Below, one piece after another: positions 19,360-29,991 of a DNA stretch of 64,000 nucleotides. The stretch comes from a virus. Positions within the stretch are counted from its first letter, which is position 1. Each line of letters starts with the position of its first letter. Location: positions 31,511 through 95,510 of the IMG/VR virus record IMGVR_UViG_3300046002_005654. One strand, given 5' to 3'. The position numbers and the translations under genes were made by a program. The notes beneath the pieces are model-generated. The model saw only the letters and a list, made by a program, of their open reading frames with translations, was not told the origin of the DNA and searched no databases.

Positions 19360-20097
19360 TTATTCATTTCTTTGATCTATCTGAACTTTACTTTCTAGTC
19401 CAGATGGTTTGTAATCTCTTAATGCTAATTCAACAGCTCTATCAATTATTTCTCTTTGAAATTCATCAGATAATATGCAAGTTTGCATAGCGGTAACTCC
19501 ATCAATACTTAATCCTTCACCAGGAAAAGTAGTTGCTAGATTGGATAATACTATTGGAGGAGGAAACATTATATATCTTAAATGATACTCAGATATAGTA
19601 TATGGGCTTATGAGCTCAACAACTTTATCATTTCCTATTTTTGACATATCCATTCTCCACACAGCAGAACTATCTGGTTTTTTAAAAGGATTACTTATTT
19701 GTATTGTAAACTCGTCATGCGTCTTTACTATTACATTTAAGGTGTTACCATTGTAACAATCTGTAGTAGATATTTTAGCATCTTCATATACAATAAGAAA
19801 AACGTCATTTGGTATTTTGAAAAATTTTGAATCAGAATGTAGATGCGACGTTGAAGTTACAATTTGTGTAGACTTATAATCTTTAATAAGTTCCTTTAAA
19901 TCAACTCTTCTTTTTTCTGAATTCTCAAATCCTTCTCTATACTTATTGCCGTTTGGATTATAATTATTTTTAACTAATTCTAATTGTGCTTTTGTAAGAT
20001 AAACAGATAATTCATAATCATCAATGTTCGGAGCAGACATAGTCGCAATTGCATTATAATGAATTTGAAATTCGTTTTTTATCTCGGTTGTAGTCAT
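19360..20097 (-). CDS. Head-tail connector/neck-type protein
   Basis: 245 residues. The start (EIKNEFQIHYNAIATMSAPNIDDYELSVYLTKAQLELVKN) is a helical region that I associate with a conserved crAss-like structural protein; the C-terminal helix (EFQREIIDRAVELALRDYK) resembles adaptor or connector proteins. Its place two genes after the capsid gene supports a head-completion role. Inferred. Confidence 0.6.
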   Translation of the reverse strand: MTTTEIKNEFQIHYNAIATMSAPNIDDYELSVYLTKAQLELVKNNYNPNGNKYREGFENSEKRRVDLKELIKDYKSTQIVTSTSHLHSDSKFFKIPNDVFLIVYEDAKISTTDCYNGNTLNVIVKTHDEFTIQISNPFKKPDSSAVWRMDMSKIGNDKVVELISPYTISEYHLRYIMFPPPIVLSNLATTFPGEGLSIDGVTAMQTCILSDEFQREIIDRAVELALRDYKPSGLESKVQIDQRNE

Positions 20098-20099
20098 AA

Positions 20100-20951
20100 T
20101 TATTTTTTATTACCAAGTAACTTAGCTTCTATAAAAGATCTAACGTCTTGATGTTTTGGATTATCTATATAGGCAATTGTATTTTCAAATGTTGGTATTT
20201 GACTGTTTTCACATAAATCTAATCCATCATTAGTAGAATATTTATTACCTGTTTTAATTATAATTCCTTTTTCAATTGCATCGTTAATTAAGAACTTAGT
20301 ATCTAAAGTTTTATCTTTCATTAGCAAAACAAATGATTCTGGTTTTTCATCAATAAATTGTTCTACCTTAGCTTGAACCCATTTCAATGTAGTTTCTTTT
20401 GAAATTGGTTTATTAGTAAGTATTGCTAGAATTTTTATTAATTTATCTTTGTCGTCTTCGATTTTTCCATAAAGCTTGAAAGCTTCTTTTTTATTATCGA
20501 ATCCAATTTTCTTTTCAGTTAACTCTTCATCAGCAGAAGTAATAACAAACTGATATGTTTGTTTTAAGTTTCTTTCTGCCCAAGTAGGAGCTATATCATT
20601 TTTTAAATATGTAAGAATCTTATATGATATATAATCAATAGGATTGCTTAGCTGTAATAAATTATCATCTTTATATAATGAAACTTGGTGATCATACCAA
20701 AAATCTCCATATACTGATAAATCTAATCCAGTTAAAGCTTCTAAATATTCTTTTTCTTCTTTAGTCAATACATTGGCTATAGAATTATTTTTTAGTAATG
20801 GAGCTTGAAATTTCTTCACTGAACCATTAAGCATCCCTCCAGATATAACGTGATCTTCACCAACGTTAGATGCCATACCTTTTTTTCTTTTAATATACTT
20901 TACCGTGATAGTTGTATCAGGTAATGTAAACGTACTTTCTTTTACTTCCAT
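20100..20951 (-). CDS. Structural/assembly protein following the capsid gene
   Basis: About 283 residues from MEVKESTFTLPDTTITVKY. A longer frame to 20999 would start inside the terminator hairpin after the capsid gene, so the ATG at 20951, preceded by a GGGAGAA purine tract, is preferred. The N-terminus is beta-rich, the rest helical and Lys-rich. Expression probably relies on read-through of the capsid-gene terminator. No domain recognised. Confidence 0.6.
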   Translation of the reverse strand: MEVKESTFTLPDTTITVKYIKRKKGMASNVGEDHVISGGMLNGSVKKFQAPLLKNNSIANVLTKEEKEYLEALTGLDLSVYGDFWYDHQVSLYKDDNLLQLSNPIDYISYKILTYLKNDIAPTWAERNLKQTYQFVITSADEELTEKKIGFDNKKEAFKLYGKIEDDKDKLIKILAILTNKPISKETTLKWVQAKVEQFIDEKPESFVLLMKDKTLDTKFLINDAIEKGIIIKTGNKYSTNDGLDLCENSQIPTFENTIAYIDNPKHQDVRSFIEAKLLGNKK

Positions 20952-20971
20952 TATAATTCTCCCTTTTAGTT

Positions 20972-21005
20972 TAAAAAAAAGGGGATGTATTTGTAGCACA
21001 TCCCC
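20972..21005 (-). terminator. Terminator after the major capsid gene
   Basis: GGGGATGT (20981-20988) and ACATCCCC (20998-21005) form an 8-bp stem with a 9-nt loop; on the minus-strand RNA it is followed by eight Us. Confidence 0.85.
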
Positions 21006-21024
21006 AATAAGCTATTATTTAATA

Positions 21025-22530
21025 TTATCCTAGTAATGCAGGAATTAATGAAGCTGTACGAGAAGGATCTTTTACCATCGCTCCTGTTCCGCACATAGCA
21101 GTCATTGTAGCTGAATCTTCCATCAACTGCATGATACCACCTCTACGCCCAGAGAATGGATCACGAATACCTGCCATATAACCTCTTAACTCATCATCAC
21201 CACGAACTTTGATTTTTTGGATGTTTGGTTCTTCCATAGATCCGATATATAAGATATCATATCTGTAAGACTCAGCAACCCCACCATCTGGGTGAAGAAT
21301 TTTGTTACGAACTTTATCATCATACATTGGATCAACTTCCAACATAATATGAATGTTATTAGGCGCTCTCCATTCTGTGAATTGGAAACCTCCTTGAAAT
21401 GAATTATCATGGAATTTAGAAGAAACTCCTTTAATTGCATTTTGGTTGGTGTTATCAAACATTGATTTCCATCCTGATGCAGCAGCAGTTGCAGCTCTGT
21501 TAAATTGAGCAGCTCCTCTTTCTCCTGTACGTAACATGAATTTTCTTTCGTCAAAATCCAATTTACCTTCTGATAATTCAGAAAGAACATCTTCTAAAAG
21601 ACGCATTGAGAAACGGTTATAAGAAATAGTATTAGACACTTCCATTTGCTCACGAATACCAGAACCAGCTTTAATTTCAATATTAGAAGCTCCTTTATTC
21701 AAGAAACGACCATTTTCATCACGGTTAGTTTTTCCGAACATGATGGTACGAGATTTAATACGTGACAATGCTTTTTCAAACTGCCAGTAAACCTCTTGCA
21801 TCCAAGTTGTTGATTTATGTACTTTTCCTGTATTAGGATCACGAGTTTCGATACCTGCAAAATATACTGGCTCTACTTTAACATCAATCATAGCTCCAGA
21901 AACTTTATGTTCCATACGAAGTGTAGAGATTGAATTTCTCATTAAATAAGGAGAAGTAAATTGAATACCAGCACCTCTTGTAGAAAGCTCGTCTTCTGTG
22001 TAAGCAGACTCAATACTGAATCTGTTTCCAGGTAAAAGTTCATCTCCAGGAATACCAGCTAGTGATTCTTGACCACCCCAAGCTTCGCAAGGATAAACAT
22101 AATTTGAACCTTCTTCAAACGGCTCATCAGTAATTCTAATTTGATATACGTCTGGACGTGGTCCAGCAATAACATGCATTGCGGTAAACCATTTTTCAGC
22201 AAATACCAATTCAAATTTACTACGAGCAATACCAACACCTACTGTATTAGTATCTACAACTCCACCAAAAGCACGTGCTTCAACAAGAGGAATATTTCTC
22301 TCGTCAGAACCAACAACTTTCCATACGAAGTCATCTGCTGTATTTAATACTTTCTCAGGGAATAAAGACAAAGTTGTATCTAAGTTTTTCATTCCTGAAC
22401 TTTGAAGTAACACAGTAGTTAACGGTGATACTAATTGTGGTTGAGATCCGAAGATAGCACCGATGTGATTTTTTAGCGTCAAGCCAGACCAAGCTTTACC
22501 TTTGGTCATTACAAACTTCCCTAAAGACAT
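21025..22530 (-). CDS. Major capsid protein (HK97-fold, crAss-like type)
   Basis: 501 residues, the usual size of crAss-like major capsid proteins. It starts MSLGKFVMTKGKAWSGLTLKN and has no cleavable N-terminal domain that I can recognise. Its base composition is less AT-biased than neighbouring genes, as expected for a highly expressed protein. A strong terminator follows it and an acidic possible scaffold precedes it. The HK97 fold is known for the family and not visible directly. Confidence 0.8.
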   Translation of the reverse strand: MSLGKFVMTKGKAWSGLTLKNHIGAIFGSQPQLVSPLTTVLLQSSGMKNLDTTLSLFPEKVLNTADDFVWKVVGSDERNIPLVEARAFGGVVDTNTVGVGIARSKFELVFAEKWFTAMHVIAGPRPDVYQIRITDEPFEEGSNYVYPCEAWGGQESLAGIPGDELLPGNRFSIESAYTEDELSTRGAGIQFTSPYLMRNSISTLRMEHKVSGAMIDVKVEPVYFAGIETRDPNTGKVHKSTTWMQEVYWQFEKALSRIKSRTIMFGKTNRDENGRFLNKGASNIEIKAGSGIREQMEVSNTISYNRFSMRLLEDVLSELSEGKLDFDERKFMLRTGERGAAQFNRAATAAASGWKSMFDNTNQNAIKGVSSKFHDNSFQGGFQFTEWRAPNNIHIMLEVDPMYDDKVRNKILHPDGGVAESYRYDILYIGSMEEPNIQKIKVRGDDELRGYMAGIRDPFSGRRGGIMQLMEDSATMTAMCGTGAMVKDPSRTASLIPALLG

Positions 22531-22565
22531 AGTTTTTTTGTTTTAATTATTAATATTGTTTTTGT

Positions 22566-23642
22566 TTAGAAGACAAGTTCTGATCCAATTCCGCCATAGC
22601 TTGGTGGATCTTGAAGATAATCAGGAGTTCCGTTATCCTCGAATCTAGTTCTTCTAAGCACTTTTTCTAAATTTTTTACAGCTTTAGAAGTTACTGTTTT
22701 TGATATGCTAGATAAATCTGAAAAACCATTTGTTAATTCATAAAGGTAATACATTTTTGTGTCAAACTCAATAGGATTAACGGCTCTGTTTTGCATAAAC
22801 TTATTTTGCATTTCGCCAGTAGTTGGATTTTTTGAAACAACTTCTGTCATACTTTTAAATACTCTATCCTGTAGAGCTTTAGTATTTGGTAAACCAGTGA
22901 TGACTTCTTTAGAACTATATATAGTATTTTTAATTGCGTTATTAATACTTTCTTGTTCTGCAGCTTGCTCGGCTAGTTGTTGTGTATATCTGACTCTTTC
23001 TTGTTGTTCTGATCTAGCTTCAAATTCTTTTAAACTTTGAGCTGACTCAAGAGCATCTTCAATAACCATATCTTCGCCTAAGTCAATTGTCTTCCTTAGT
23101 AATTTTGTAGCTCTTTCTTCTGAAAGACCTTGATTGATATAATCTCTAAAAATAATATCCTTAGCTACATCAAGATTATCTTTTAAATAATCTTCATCTA
23201 TATTAGATAACTCTAATTGAGTTTTTCTAGATACAGCAATCTTATTAAGGTCTAAGTTTTGTAGATACTCTTCAAGTCGTTGTTCTGCCTGCAGATCAAT
23301 TTCTTTTTTAAGTGCTCCTACAAAATCTTCAGAAGTCTTAATATTTTCAGAAGACTCTAACGAAGGGATGATTCCTTGTTCAAATAGAACGTTTGAGATG
23401 GAAGAATACAGGTTGGGAGAAGAATCTACATCGGATTCATCCTCTTCGTTGTTTTCGTCTTCTTCCCCACCTACGCTCTCTGGATTTTCTTCCTCGACAG
23501 GGTTATTATTTATTTCGTCTTCTTCACTTTCGATACTACTATCTGAAGGCTCGTCATCGAAATTTTCTTCATAGTTATTATAGTCTAAATTCAGTTCCAT
23601 TCCAGAACCGAAGATATCCATTGATTCATTTTCTACTTCCAT
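22566..23642 (-). CDS. Acidic capsid-assembly/scaffold-like protein
   Basis: 358 residues. The first 80 are extremely acidic (Asp/Glu/Asn/Ser) and likely disordered; the middle (about 100-260) is helical and charged with coiled-coil character (AEQRLEEYLQNL, RSEQQERVRYTQQLAEQAAEQ). Position between portal and capsid genes and this composition fit a scaffold or internal assembly protein. An own promoter box lies 28 nt upstream. Confidence 0.6.
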   Translation of the reverse strand: MEVENESMDIFGSGMELNLDYNNYEENFDDEPSDSSIESEEDEINNNPVEEENPESVGGEEDENNEEDESDVDSSPNLYSSISNVLFEQGIIPSLESSENIKTSEDFVGALKKEIDLQAEQRLEEYLQNLDLNKIAVSRKTQLELSNIDEDYLKDNLDVAKDIIFRDYINQGLSEERATKLLRKTIDLGEDMVIEDALESAQSLKEFEARSEQQERVRYTQQLAEQAAEQESINNAIKNTIYSSKEVITGLPNTKALQDRVFKSMTEVVSKNPTTGEMQNKFMQNRAVNPIEFDTKMYYLYELTNGFSDLSSISKTVTSKAVKNLEKVLRRTRFEDNGTPDYLQDPPSYGGIGSELVF

Positions 23643-23669
23643 TATTCTCCCATTTTAATTTATAAAGTG

Positions 23670-23677
23670 CAAATATA
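23670..23677 (-). promoter_or_regulatory. Promoter box upstream of the scaffold-capsid transcript
   Basis: TATATTTG on the minus strand (TAnnTTTG), 28 nt upstream of the start codon in a gene-free gap of 115 nt. No TTAGGA box, so it belongs to the simple class. Confidence 0.55.
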
Positions 23678-23757
23678 ATCTTTTTATATATTAAATACAA
23701 TAAAAAGTTAATTTATTTTTAATTATTTCATATTACGTAATAGCATTTTATTGCTTT

Positions 23758-26163
23758 TTACACTGATTTCTTTTTAATTCTAGCTATAGATTGATCTACT
23801 GTTTTTGCTTTCATTTGATCATTGTGTTTAATCATATCTTGATCTAATGACTTCATTTTAGCTATTTGATCAGCTTTTGCTTTCTCTATGTCTAAATTAA
23901 ACTTATCTCTTTCTAATGGACTTTCTATTCCGTCTTCAGAATCAATAGTATCAGTTTCTCCTACAGCTTTAGTTAATTCTGCAATATATCGTTTAGTGGC
24001 ATCTTCTCTTTGAGAGATAGTATCTTCTAATTGAAGTTTTTGCATTTCTAATTGTTGCGCTGCTTGATTAGCTGCTTGTTGAGTTTCATTAGCTTGTTGA
24101 GATGATTCTTGTTGACGTTGATGCATTTGCTCTTCTCCGTCTTCTAATCTTCTTCTCATATCAGATAATGAAGGACTAAAGTAAATATCCATTATAGTTG
24201 ATAATGAACCACCATTTTGAATAAATGCTTGAGCATTAGATTTAATCATCTGTTCTAACTCAGCTGTTTTAGAACTAGAAGTTATAACTAATCCGTAATC
24301 ATTTTCAGAAAAAGTTTCACCATCTACGTTAAGTATTTCTATTGATTGGTCATCAAGTATATTTTGTACTTTAAGGTTTTTACCTTTTAAAGCAACTTTA
24401 GCAGTTTCTAAGAAGCATTCAAGAACTCGTATCTTACATTGCTCATGTTGCATAAACCAATACTCAGTTATATGAGATGATTGATTGACAGATCTTTCAA
24501 CACCACCAACAGTTTCTCTATTTTCTATTTGACCTTGACGCTGAGCAGATACTCCTGCTATTTCGCCCATTTCCATTTTAATAAATTCAAGTAATTGTAT
24601 GTGTTGTTGAATATAAGAGCCAGTCTCCATATCCATAACACGTCCGCCTTGAGTATTCATTGAGCCAGCTAGCTTACCAGTAGAAGCTCCTTGATTACCT
24701 TCTTTAAACGAATCTATTACAGCTATCTTATTAACAACAGCAAAGTGCATCCATTTCTCAACTTCCCAGTTTTCAGGTATCTTAGCTATGTCTAATTCAA
24801 ATATTTTACCGTAATTAGTTGCAATAGCTTTATTTAATCTATCCCAAATAACATCATACATATATTGATAGTTTTTACATCTATCAACTAATGATACTGC
24901 TTTAGATTGATTAGTATTATATATTTGACCTATAATACCAGCGTGACAATAAGATGGATTGTATATTTTATTATATTGAATTTTGCGTGGACGTATATTA
25001 AGATAAATATCTTTACCTATTTTAACTCCTTCCCAAAATTCATTAACCCACATACTTTTAATCTCTTCTCCTCTATCTTTATCCGCTATGTATTCTTCAG
25101 AAGCAATTTTATATTGTTCCTCACCCATTTCATCATAATACTTAACTTGTTTTATTAATTTAATAGATTTCCAAAATAATTTAAATACTCTAATATTACC
25201 AGTATCGTCTGTATAATTAGAACCAAAGAAATGTCCATTCAACTCAGCTAAGTTGAAGATTGTATCATACATGCCTTCAACACCTGTATTCAGCGCGTCC
25301 CTAAGTAATACGTGGTTATTTTGATCATCTGAATAAGAACCTTTTGAAGACGTTGTACTATATTCCATTATATAGTCTATATCTTCTGGTTTTAATTCAT
25401 CGTGATATACATCAATAATTTTGTTTGGAGACCAGTGATCTTGTATAATTATAATAGATGAATCTTCTATTCTATCTGAATTACCAGATTTTACAGAATG
25501 AACCTTCAATGAGTTTAATTTAAACATCACTGGTTCATCATTTACAATATCGCATTGATATATTTCTTCTCCAAAGATTAAAGCGTCTTTAAATCCTTCA
25601 GAGAATGTTTTGTCAAATCTTTGTTCTTGAGTATAATGTTTAAGTATTTGATTAGCCATCTTTTCTCTAAGATCTTGCCAATTGTATTTCATATACTTTT
25701 CAAGATCTTTAAGTTTTTGCTCAAGTTCTTTGTCAGCATAATTTCCACTATACATTTCGCTAAGTTTTTCAAATAAGAATTTCTTCTTATCTTCTTCCTT
25801 CATTGTTATTGCATCTGGATTAGTAACTATACACGACCAATCAAATCTACGTTTAATTTCTTCACCAACTAATAGATCTATTTTAGGAACCATTATTGGG
25901 TGATGAGGTAGATTGTCAGGAACAAAACTTGCATCTATTTGATTTGGGTTAACAACATTAGTTAAATCTCTAATATCTACAACTCCATTGTATAGGTTTA
26001 AGTTTATAATCTTATTCTGTAGACTTTTTCTAACTCTTTCGTTATTATAAAAAGAGTGTCTATCTCCATAGTTTACATTATCCTCTCTCCATTGTTTATC
26101 CTTTTTATTGTAAGGTAATCTTTGTCTTGGCAGTACTAGATTATTAATTCTTGGACCTTCCAT
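23758..26163 (-). CDS. Portal protein
   Basis: 801 residues, the length typical of crAss-like portals. The N-terminus reads PRINNLVLPRQRLPYNKKDKQW, and the C-terminal 150 residues are Gln/Lys/Glu-rich and coiled-coil (QQESSQQANETQQAANQAAQQ), as in portal barrel or C-terminal extensions. It forms the dodecameric DNA gate at one capsid vertex. It follows terminase by about 100 nt with its own promoter box. Confidence 0.85.
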   Translation of the reverse strand: MEGPRINNLVLPRQRLPYNKKDKQWREDNVNYGDRHSFYNNERVRKSLQNKIINLNLYNGVVDIRDLTNVVNPNQIDASFVPDNLPHHPIMVPKIDLLVGEEIKRRFDWSCIVTNPDAITMKEEDKKKFLFEKLSEMYSGNYADKELEQKLKDLEKYMKYNWQDLREKMANQILKHYTQEQRFDKTFSEGFKDALIFGEEIYQCDIVNDEPVMFKLNSLKVHSVKSGNSDRIEDSSIIIIQDHWSPNKIIDVYHDELKPEDIDYIMEYSTTSSKGSYSDDQNNHVLLRDALNTGVEGMYDTIFNLAELNGHFFGSNYTDDTGNIRVFKLFWKSIKLIKQVKYYDEMGEEQYKIASEEYIADKDRGEEIKSMWVNEFWEGVKIGKDIYLNIRPRKIQYNKIYNPSYCHAGIIGQIYNTNQSKAVSLVDRCKNYQYMYDVIWDRLNKAIATNYGKIFELDIAKIPENWEVEKWMHFAVVNKIAVIDSFKEGNQGASTGKLAGSMNTQGGRVMDMETGSYIQQHIQLLEFIKMEMGEIAGVSAQRQGQIENRETVGGVERSVNQSSHITEYWFMQHEQCKIRVLECFLETAKVALKGKNLKVQNILDDQSIEILNVDGETFSENDYGLVITSSSKTAELEQMIKSNAQAFIQNGGSLSTIMDIYFSPSLSDMRRRLEDGEEQMHQRQQESSQQANETQQAANQAAQQLEMQKLQLEDTISQREDATKRYIAELTKAVGETDTIDSEDGIESPLERDKFNLDIEKAKADQIAKMKSLDQDMIKHNDQMKAKTVDQSIARIKKKSV

Positions 26164-26200
26164 ATTTTGTATATTAAATTATATTTACATTGCTAACTAG

Positions 26201-26208
26201 CAAATATA
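26201..26208 (-). promoter_or_regulatory. Promoter box upstream of the portal gene
   Basis: TATATTTG on the minus strand, 38 nt upstream of the portal start, in a 100-nt AT-rich gap. Confidence 0.5.
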
Positions 26209-26263
26209 CGAATTATAAAACTGTAATCAATATAAATATCTAATTATTTTACTTTTTTCTATA

Positions 26264-28540
26264 TTAAGTAATAGCATTTTGTTGCCAATTATTGTTTTGT
26301 ATTGGTTTATAATTTTTATTAAAGAAGTTATCTGCAGACGCATTAGTTATCTTCTTATCTTGATTTCCTTTTGCCACAGCAGTTCTTTTAACTCTATCTT
26401 CTCTTAATATAAATAACATACCAGCGGCTGAAACTCTATCAAAGTTACCATCACTATTCCAAGCTATACATTCTTCTACATATGGAATACTTCTAAGTCT
26501 ATGCATATTAAGTCTTTCATCTTCGTCATCTCCGTGAGCTTTTGTTTTCATCCACTCAGCTTGTAACATTCTTCCCCAGCTATTTATTTTTGCATTAGCA
26601 TGAGTCCCTTTAGCTTTATTACCATATAGATTAGTTGCTTTAACCATATCCATATCTTTTAATATTTGAGGTACATCAGCAAGGTAGTGTAAACAATTTT
26701 TACTATCAAAATAACTAAATAATCCTTTTAAATTTGATTCATAATTAGCTTCTGCATTGTAAAATCTTAAACATCTTAATGCTATTTCATAAGCTTCATT
26801 TGCTAATCTAGGTCTTCCTGAATATTCAGCAACTATCCTATCTGTAAATAAATCCATTATATGAATACTAAATAATGATCCACCTGTATCTGAATCAATA
26901 GGGTCAATCCCTGCTATATATCTACCTCGTTGAATATCTCCTTGAGCATTCTTTCTTGGCATTTCAAATATTTCAAGACATCCAGTTCTATTGTTATCAG
27001 ACGAATCATAAGCCCTTAATGGACTTAAGTCAGAATTAGGTTTCCATTCAACTTCTCCTAAGTTATTTAAAAGTAATTCACCAACATAGTGTTCAGCTAA
27101 AAACGATTCTTGTTTAGGCGCAATACTTTCAAGATACTCTTTTAAATCAGCCACAGGAAACATAGTTCCTTCAGTTCTCATTACAGCTTCTTGAGGAGTA
27201 ATAGGTTCTTCAGCTTTTTTCTGAGTAATAGCTGTAGATTCAGATGAACTATACTTAACATCAAATCTATCTATTAATATCTCAACAAGTGCTTTAATTA
27301 CATCTGGTTCTCCATTTGTATCATCATAACATCCATTACGATTTAAATATGCTCCCCAAAAGAAAGAACAAAGACTTTCTCCATTTGTATTTTTATCAAA
27401 TACATTTTTTAAAGCATATATATTATAAGCACCTGGTTTATAAAATAGTTTTTCAGAACCTGCAAATGAAGCTCCCATTGTACCTCCAGTCCCACCAGCT
27501 AGCATAAATCCAAACGCCACATCACCATCCTCAACAGCTTTTCTATTTACATTCCAAGCTTTTTCAAGATTATTAAATAGACCGTCTTCTTCATAATGAA
27601 TTAAAGGGCCCCTAATACCCCTGGCTTTATCTGGATTATCCTTTAATGATATACCAAATATAGAGGCTAAGTTTCCTTTACGAGAACCATATTCGTCTAA
27701 GTATCCAAGCTGTAATTCCATAGCTTTTTTACCATCGACAATTCTATTCTTAGCTAAAGGAGTGTGTTCTCCAATCCAGTCTAACGTATCGAGAATCTTA
27801 CCCCAGATTCCTTTATCACCTGATAGAAACGTTTTATCTGATGCCAAGTGAAAGTTTGGATTACCAGAACCTGGATATACGTACATATTACGAGGAGACT
27901 CAGAAGCATTTTTAAAACTAAAACCGATTCCCCTAGTTTTGAGAACCTTACCATGTTGACCATTGTCTTTTGCTTGTTGTGTATAGTGAAAATATAGATA
28001 ATCTCCAAGCCAAGCTTTAGCAAACTTCTTTACACGCTCTCCTTTTGACTTCTTATTTTCTGATTTTAAACCTACAGTTTCTACTAACCATATTGGGCTG
28101 TAGTTCCAGTAGAAGTACAATGTTCCAGGAATCCATTCTCCGTCGGATTCCCTGACAACACCGTGCTTCCATTTATATAATTCATCTTTCCAAAACTGAG
28201 CATACTCAGATTTAGGATTTGAATTTCTTGGTATATTAGTATACCTTCCATTTTTTTCAAAGAATATGGCTGCTTGCCTAAAGTAGTCCATATCCTCTAG
28301 TATATGTGGATTAGTTAAATCTACTTCAACCCTTCCGTCTTTATAAAATTTATCTTCTCGTGGTTTATCTTTACAGAAACCTCTTTCATCTTCTGATGAT
28401 ATAAGGTTTTGTATAAACTTAACACTTGATATATATTCTAACAGTTGGTCATATACTTCTTTTGGAATCTCTTTATTATCAAGCATTTTTCTATAATACG
28501 ATATAGGTGTTTGATAATCATTAAGTCTATTTAAGTCCAT
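26264..28540 (-). CDS. terL: Terminase large subunit
   Basis: 758 residues, with the long N-terminal region characteristic of crAss-like TerL (WKHGVVRESDGEWIPGTLYFYWNYSP). The ATPase part has a TRGIGFSFKNA loop in the Walker A position and LIHYEEDG as the Walker B/catalytic carboxylate. The nuclease domain is marked by YIAGIDPIDSDTGGSLFS, with an Asp pair for metal. It packages DNA into the prohead through the portal. It starts 10 nt inside the end of the chaperonin gene, so the two are co-translated. Confidence 0.9.
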   Translation of the reverse strand: MDLNRLNDYQTPISYYRKMLDNKEIPKEVYDQLLEYISSVKFIQNLISSEDERGFCKDKPREDKFYKDGRVEVDLTNPHILEDMDYFRQAAIFFEKNGRYTNIPRNSNPKSEYAQFWKDELYKWKHGVVRESDGEWIPGTLYFYWNYSPIWLVETVGLKSENKKSKGERVKKFAKAWLGDYLYFHYTQQAKDNGQHGKVLKTRGIGFSFKNASESPRNMYVYPGSGNPNFHLASDKTFLSGDKGIWGKILDTLDWIGEHTPLAKNRIVDGKKAMELQLGYLDEYGSRKGNLASIFGISLKDNPDKARGIRGPLIHYEEDGLFNNLEKAWNVNRKAVEDGDVAFGFMLAGGTGGTMGASFAGSEKLFYKPGAYNIYALKNVFDKNTNGESLCSFFWGAYLNRNGCYDDTNGEPDVIKALVEILIDRFDVKYSSSESTAITQKKAEEPITPQEAVMRTEGTMFPVADLKEYLESIAPKQESFLAEHYVGELLLNNLGEVEWKPNSDLSPLRAYDSSDNNRTGCLEIFEMPRKNAQGDIQRGRYIAGIDPIDSDTGGSLFSIHIMDLFTDRIVAEYSGRPRLANEAYEIALRCLRFYNAEANYESNLKGLFSYFDSKNCLHYLADVPQILKDMDMVKATNLYGNKAKGTHANAKINSWGRMLQAEWMKTKAHGDDEDERLNMHRLRSIPYVEECIAWNSDGNFDRVSAAGMLFILREDRVKRTAVAKGNQDKKITNASADNFFNKNYKPIQNNNWQQNAIT

Positions 28541-29991
28541 TGGCGTTCGTTCAATACAACAGTATCTGTTGATAGTATTGTTCTAGCTACAGATACTGCA
28601 TTTTCTAATGCACATCTAGTTACTTTAAGTGGGTCAATTATATTTTTTTCAAACATATCTGTCAACGCAGGAACCCCTATTATATCTATAGGTTTATTTA
28701 AACTAACAAGTATTCCTAATTCTACTGAATTATGAGATAAATCTTTTATTGTTTTAGCTACTATTTGATTTGCATTATATAAAGCTATTCCTCCTCCTTG
28801 AACAATTCCCTCTTCTAATGCACAAGATGTTGCCAGAACTGCATCATCATATCTATCTTTACGTTCTTTCATTTCTATTTCAGAAACTCCACCAACTTTG
28901 ATTATGGATATTTTTCCAGTAAGATTAGTTATTCTTTGTTCTATTAATTCCTTGTCTTGTTTAGTTAATTCTTTAAGTTTAGATAAAGCTTTTAAATCTT
29001 CTATGTATTCTTTAATGTCTACATCAGGATGTTTAACTAATATACTATTACTTTTAGTTACTTTTAAAGACTTTAATTTACCAAATGATGTTAGACTATA
29101 TTGTTTAGTAAAATTGTTAATTAAATCAGCTCCTGTGAAGTCAGAGATATCACTAAGTAAGTCTTTTCTATATTGAGAAAATCCTGGAGACTTAATAACA
29201 CATAATTTTAATGATCCACTAAGGACGTTTGACTCTAACAATCTAAGTAGATTTTCAGAAAGACCTTCTGTAATAATTAATAATGATTCGTTATTTTCTG
29301 CTATTTGTTTAATAGGAGTTTCAAATGATTTAAGATTTTCTAACTTACCATCTATTAATAAAACATATGGGTCTTCAAAGTTACATTCAGCTTTCTTATT
29401 TGTATTTATAAAGTGTTTTGAAAAATATGATACTTGTAATGACATACCATCTATTAACTCTAATGAGTCTTCATTATCATTACTTTCTTCTACTTTAATT
29501 ATACTTGCGTGATTATAAGCTTGTTGTATAATATCACCTATGTGAGTATCATTATTAGCCGATATGCTTGCAAGATATTTAATATCTTTATGTTCTAATT
29601 TTCTTGAGTTTAGTTTTAGTTGTTCTAATACTTTTGGTATAATCTCGTCAAACGCTTTATTTATTTCATTAGAATCAAAGTCTTTTAGATTCTGTATAAA
29701 TGAATTAGCTAATACTATAGCCGTTGTAGTTCCATCACCTGCTAAATCAACTTGTAATTCAGCAACTTCTTTTACTATTTTAGCACCAATATTCTCTATA
29801 GCATTTCTAAAGTAAATCTCTCTAGCTACTTTAACTCCGTCTTTAGTTATTTCAGGATCTCCATATTGATTAGATATAATTACAGTCTTTCCATCAGGTC
29901 CCATTGTAGAAGCTACAGCTTGCGATAACTTTTCTACGCCACTAAATAATAGGCTTCTAGCTTCGTCTTTAAAATATATTTCTTTATTCAT
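28531..29991 (-). CDS. GroEL-like chaperonin
   Basis: 486 residues, about 60 shorter than bacterial GroEL. The equatorial ATP site is intact: STMGPDGK (residues 28-35) matches the GroEL TLGPKGR loop and GDGTTTA (85-91) is the canonical nucleotide motif; GGGIALYNA and the GVPALTDMFEK region close the domain. The hydrophobic Gly-Gly-Met tail of GroEL is absent. It would form a folding ring, probably with the GroES-like protein at 30986-31345. It overlaps terL, placing it with capsid assembly genes, so a virion protein is the likely client. Confidence 0.9.
   Translation of the reverse strand: MNKEIYFKDEARSLLFSGVEKLSQAVASTMGPDGKTVIISNQYGDPEITKDGVKVAREIYFRNAIENIGAKIVKEVAELQVDLAGDGTTTAIVLANSFIQNLKDFDSNEINKAFDEIIPKVLEQLKLNSRKLEHKDIKYLASISANNDTHIGDIIQQAYNHASIIKVEESNDNEDSLELIDGMSLQVSYFSKHFINTNKKAECNFEDPYVLLIDGKLENLKSFETPIKQIAENNESLLIITEGLSENLLRLLESNVLSGSLKLCVIKSPGFSQYRKDLLSDISDFTGADLINNFTKQYSLTSFGKLKSLKVTKSNSILVKHPDVDIKEYIEDLKALSKLKELTKQDKELIEQRITNLTGKISIIKVGGVSEIEMKERKDRYDDAVLATSCALEEGIVQGGGIALYNANQIVAKTIKDLSHNSVELGILVSLNKPIDIIGVPALTDMFEKNIIDPLKVTRCALENAVSVARTILSTDTVVLNERQWT

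Noticed and set aside
21186-21590. 134-codon same-strand frame inside the capsid gene
   Set aside because: It lies wholly within the capsid gene in another frame and has no initiation signals.
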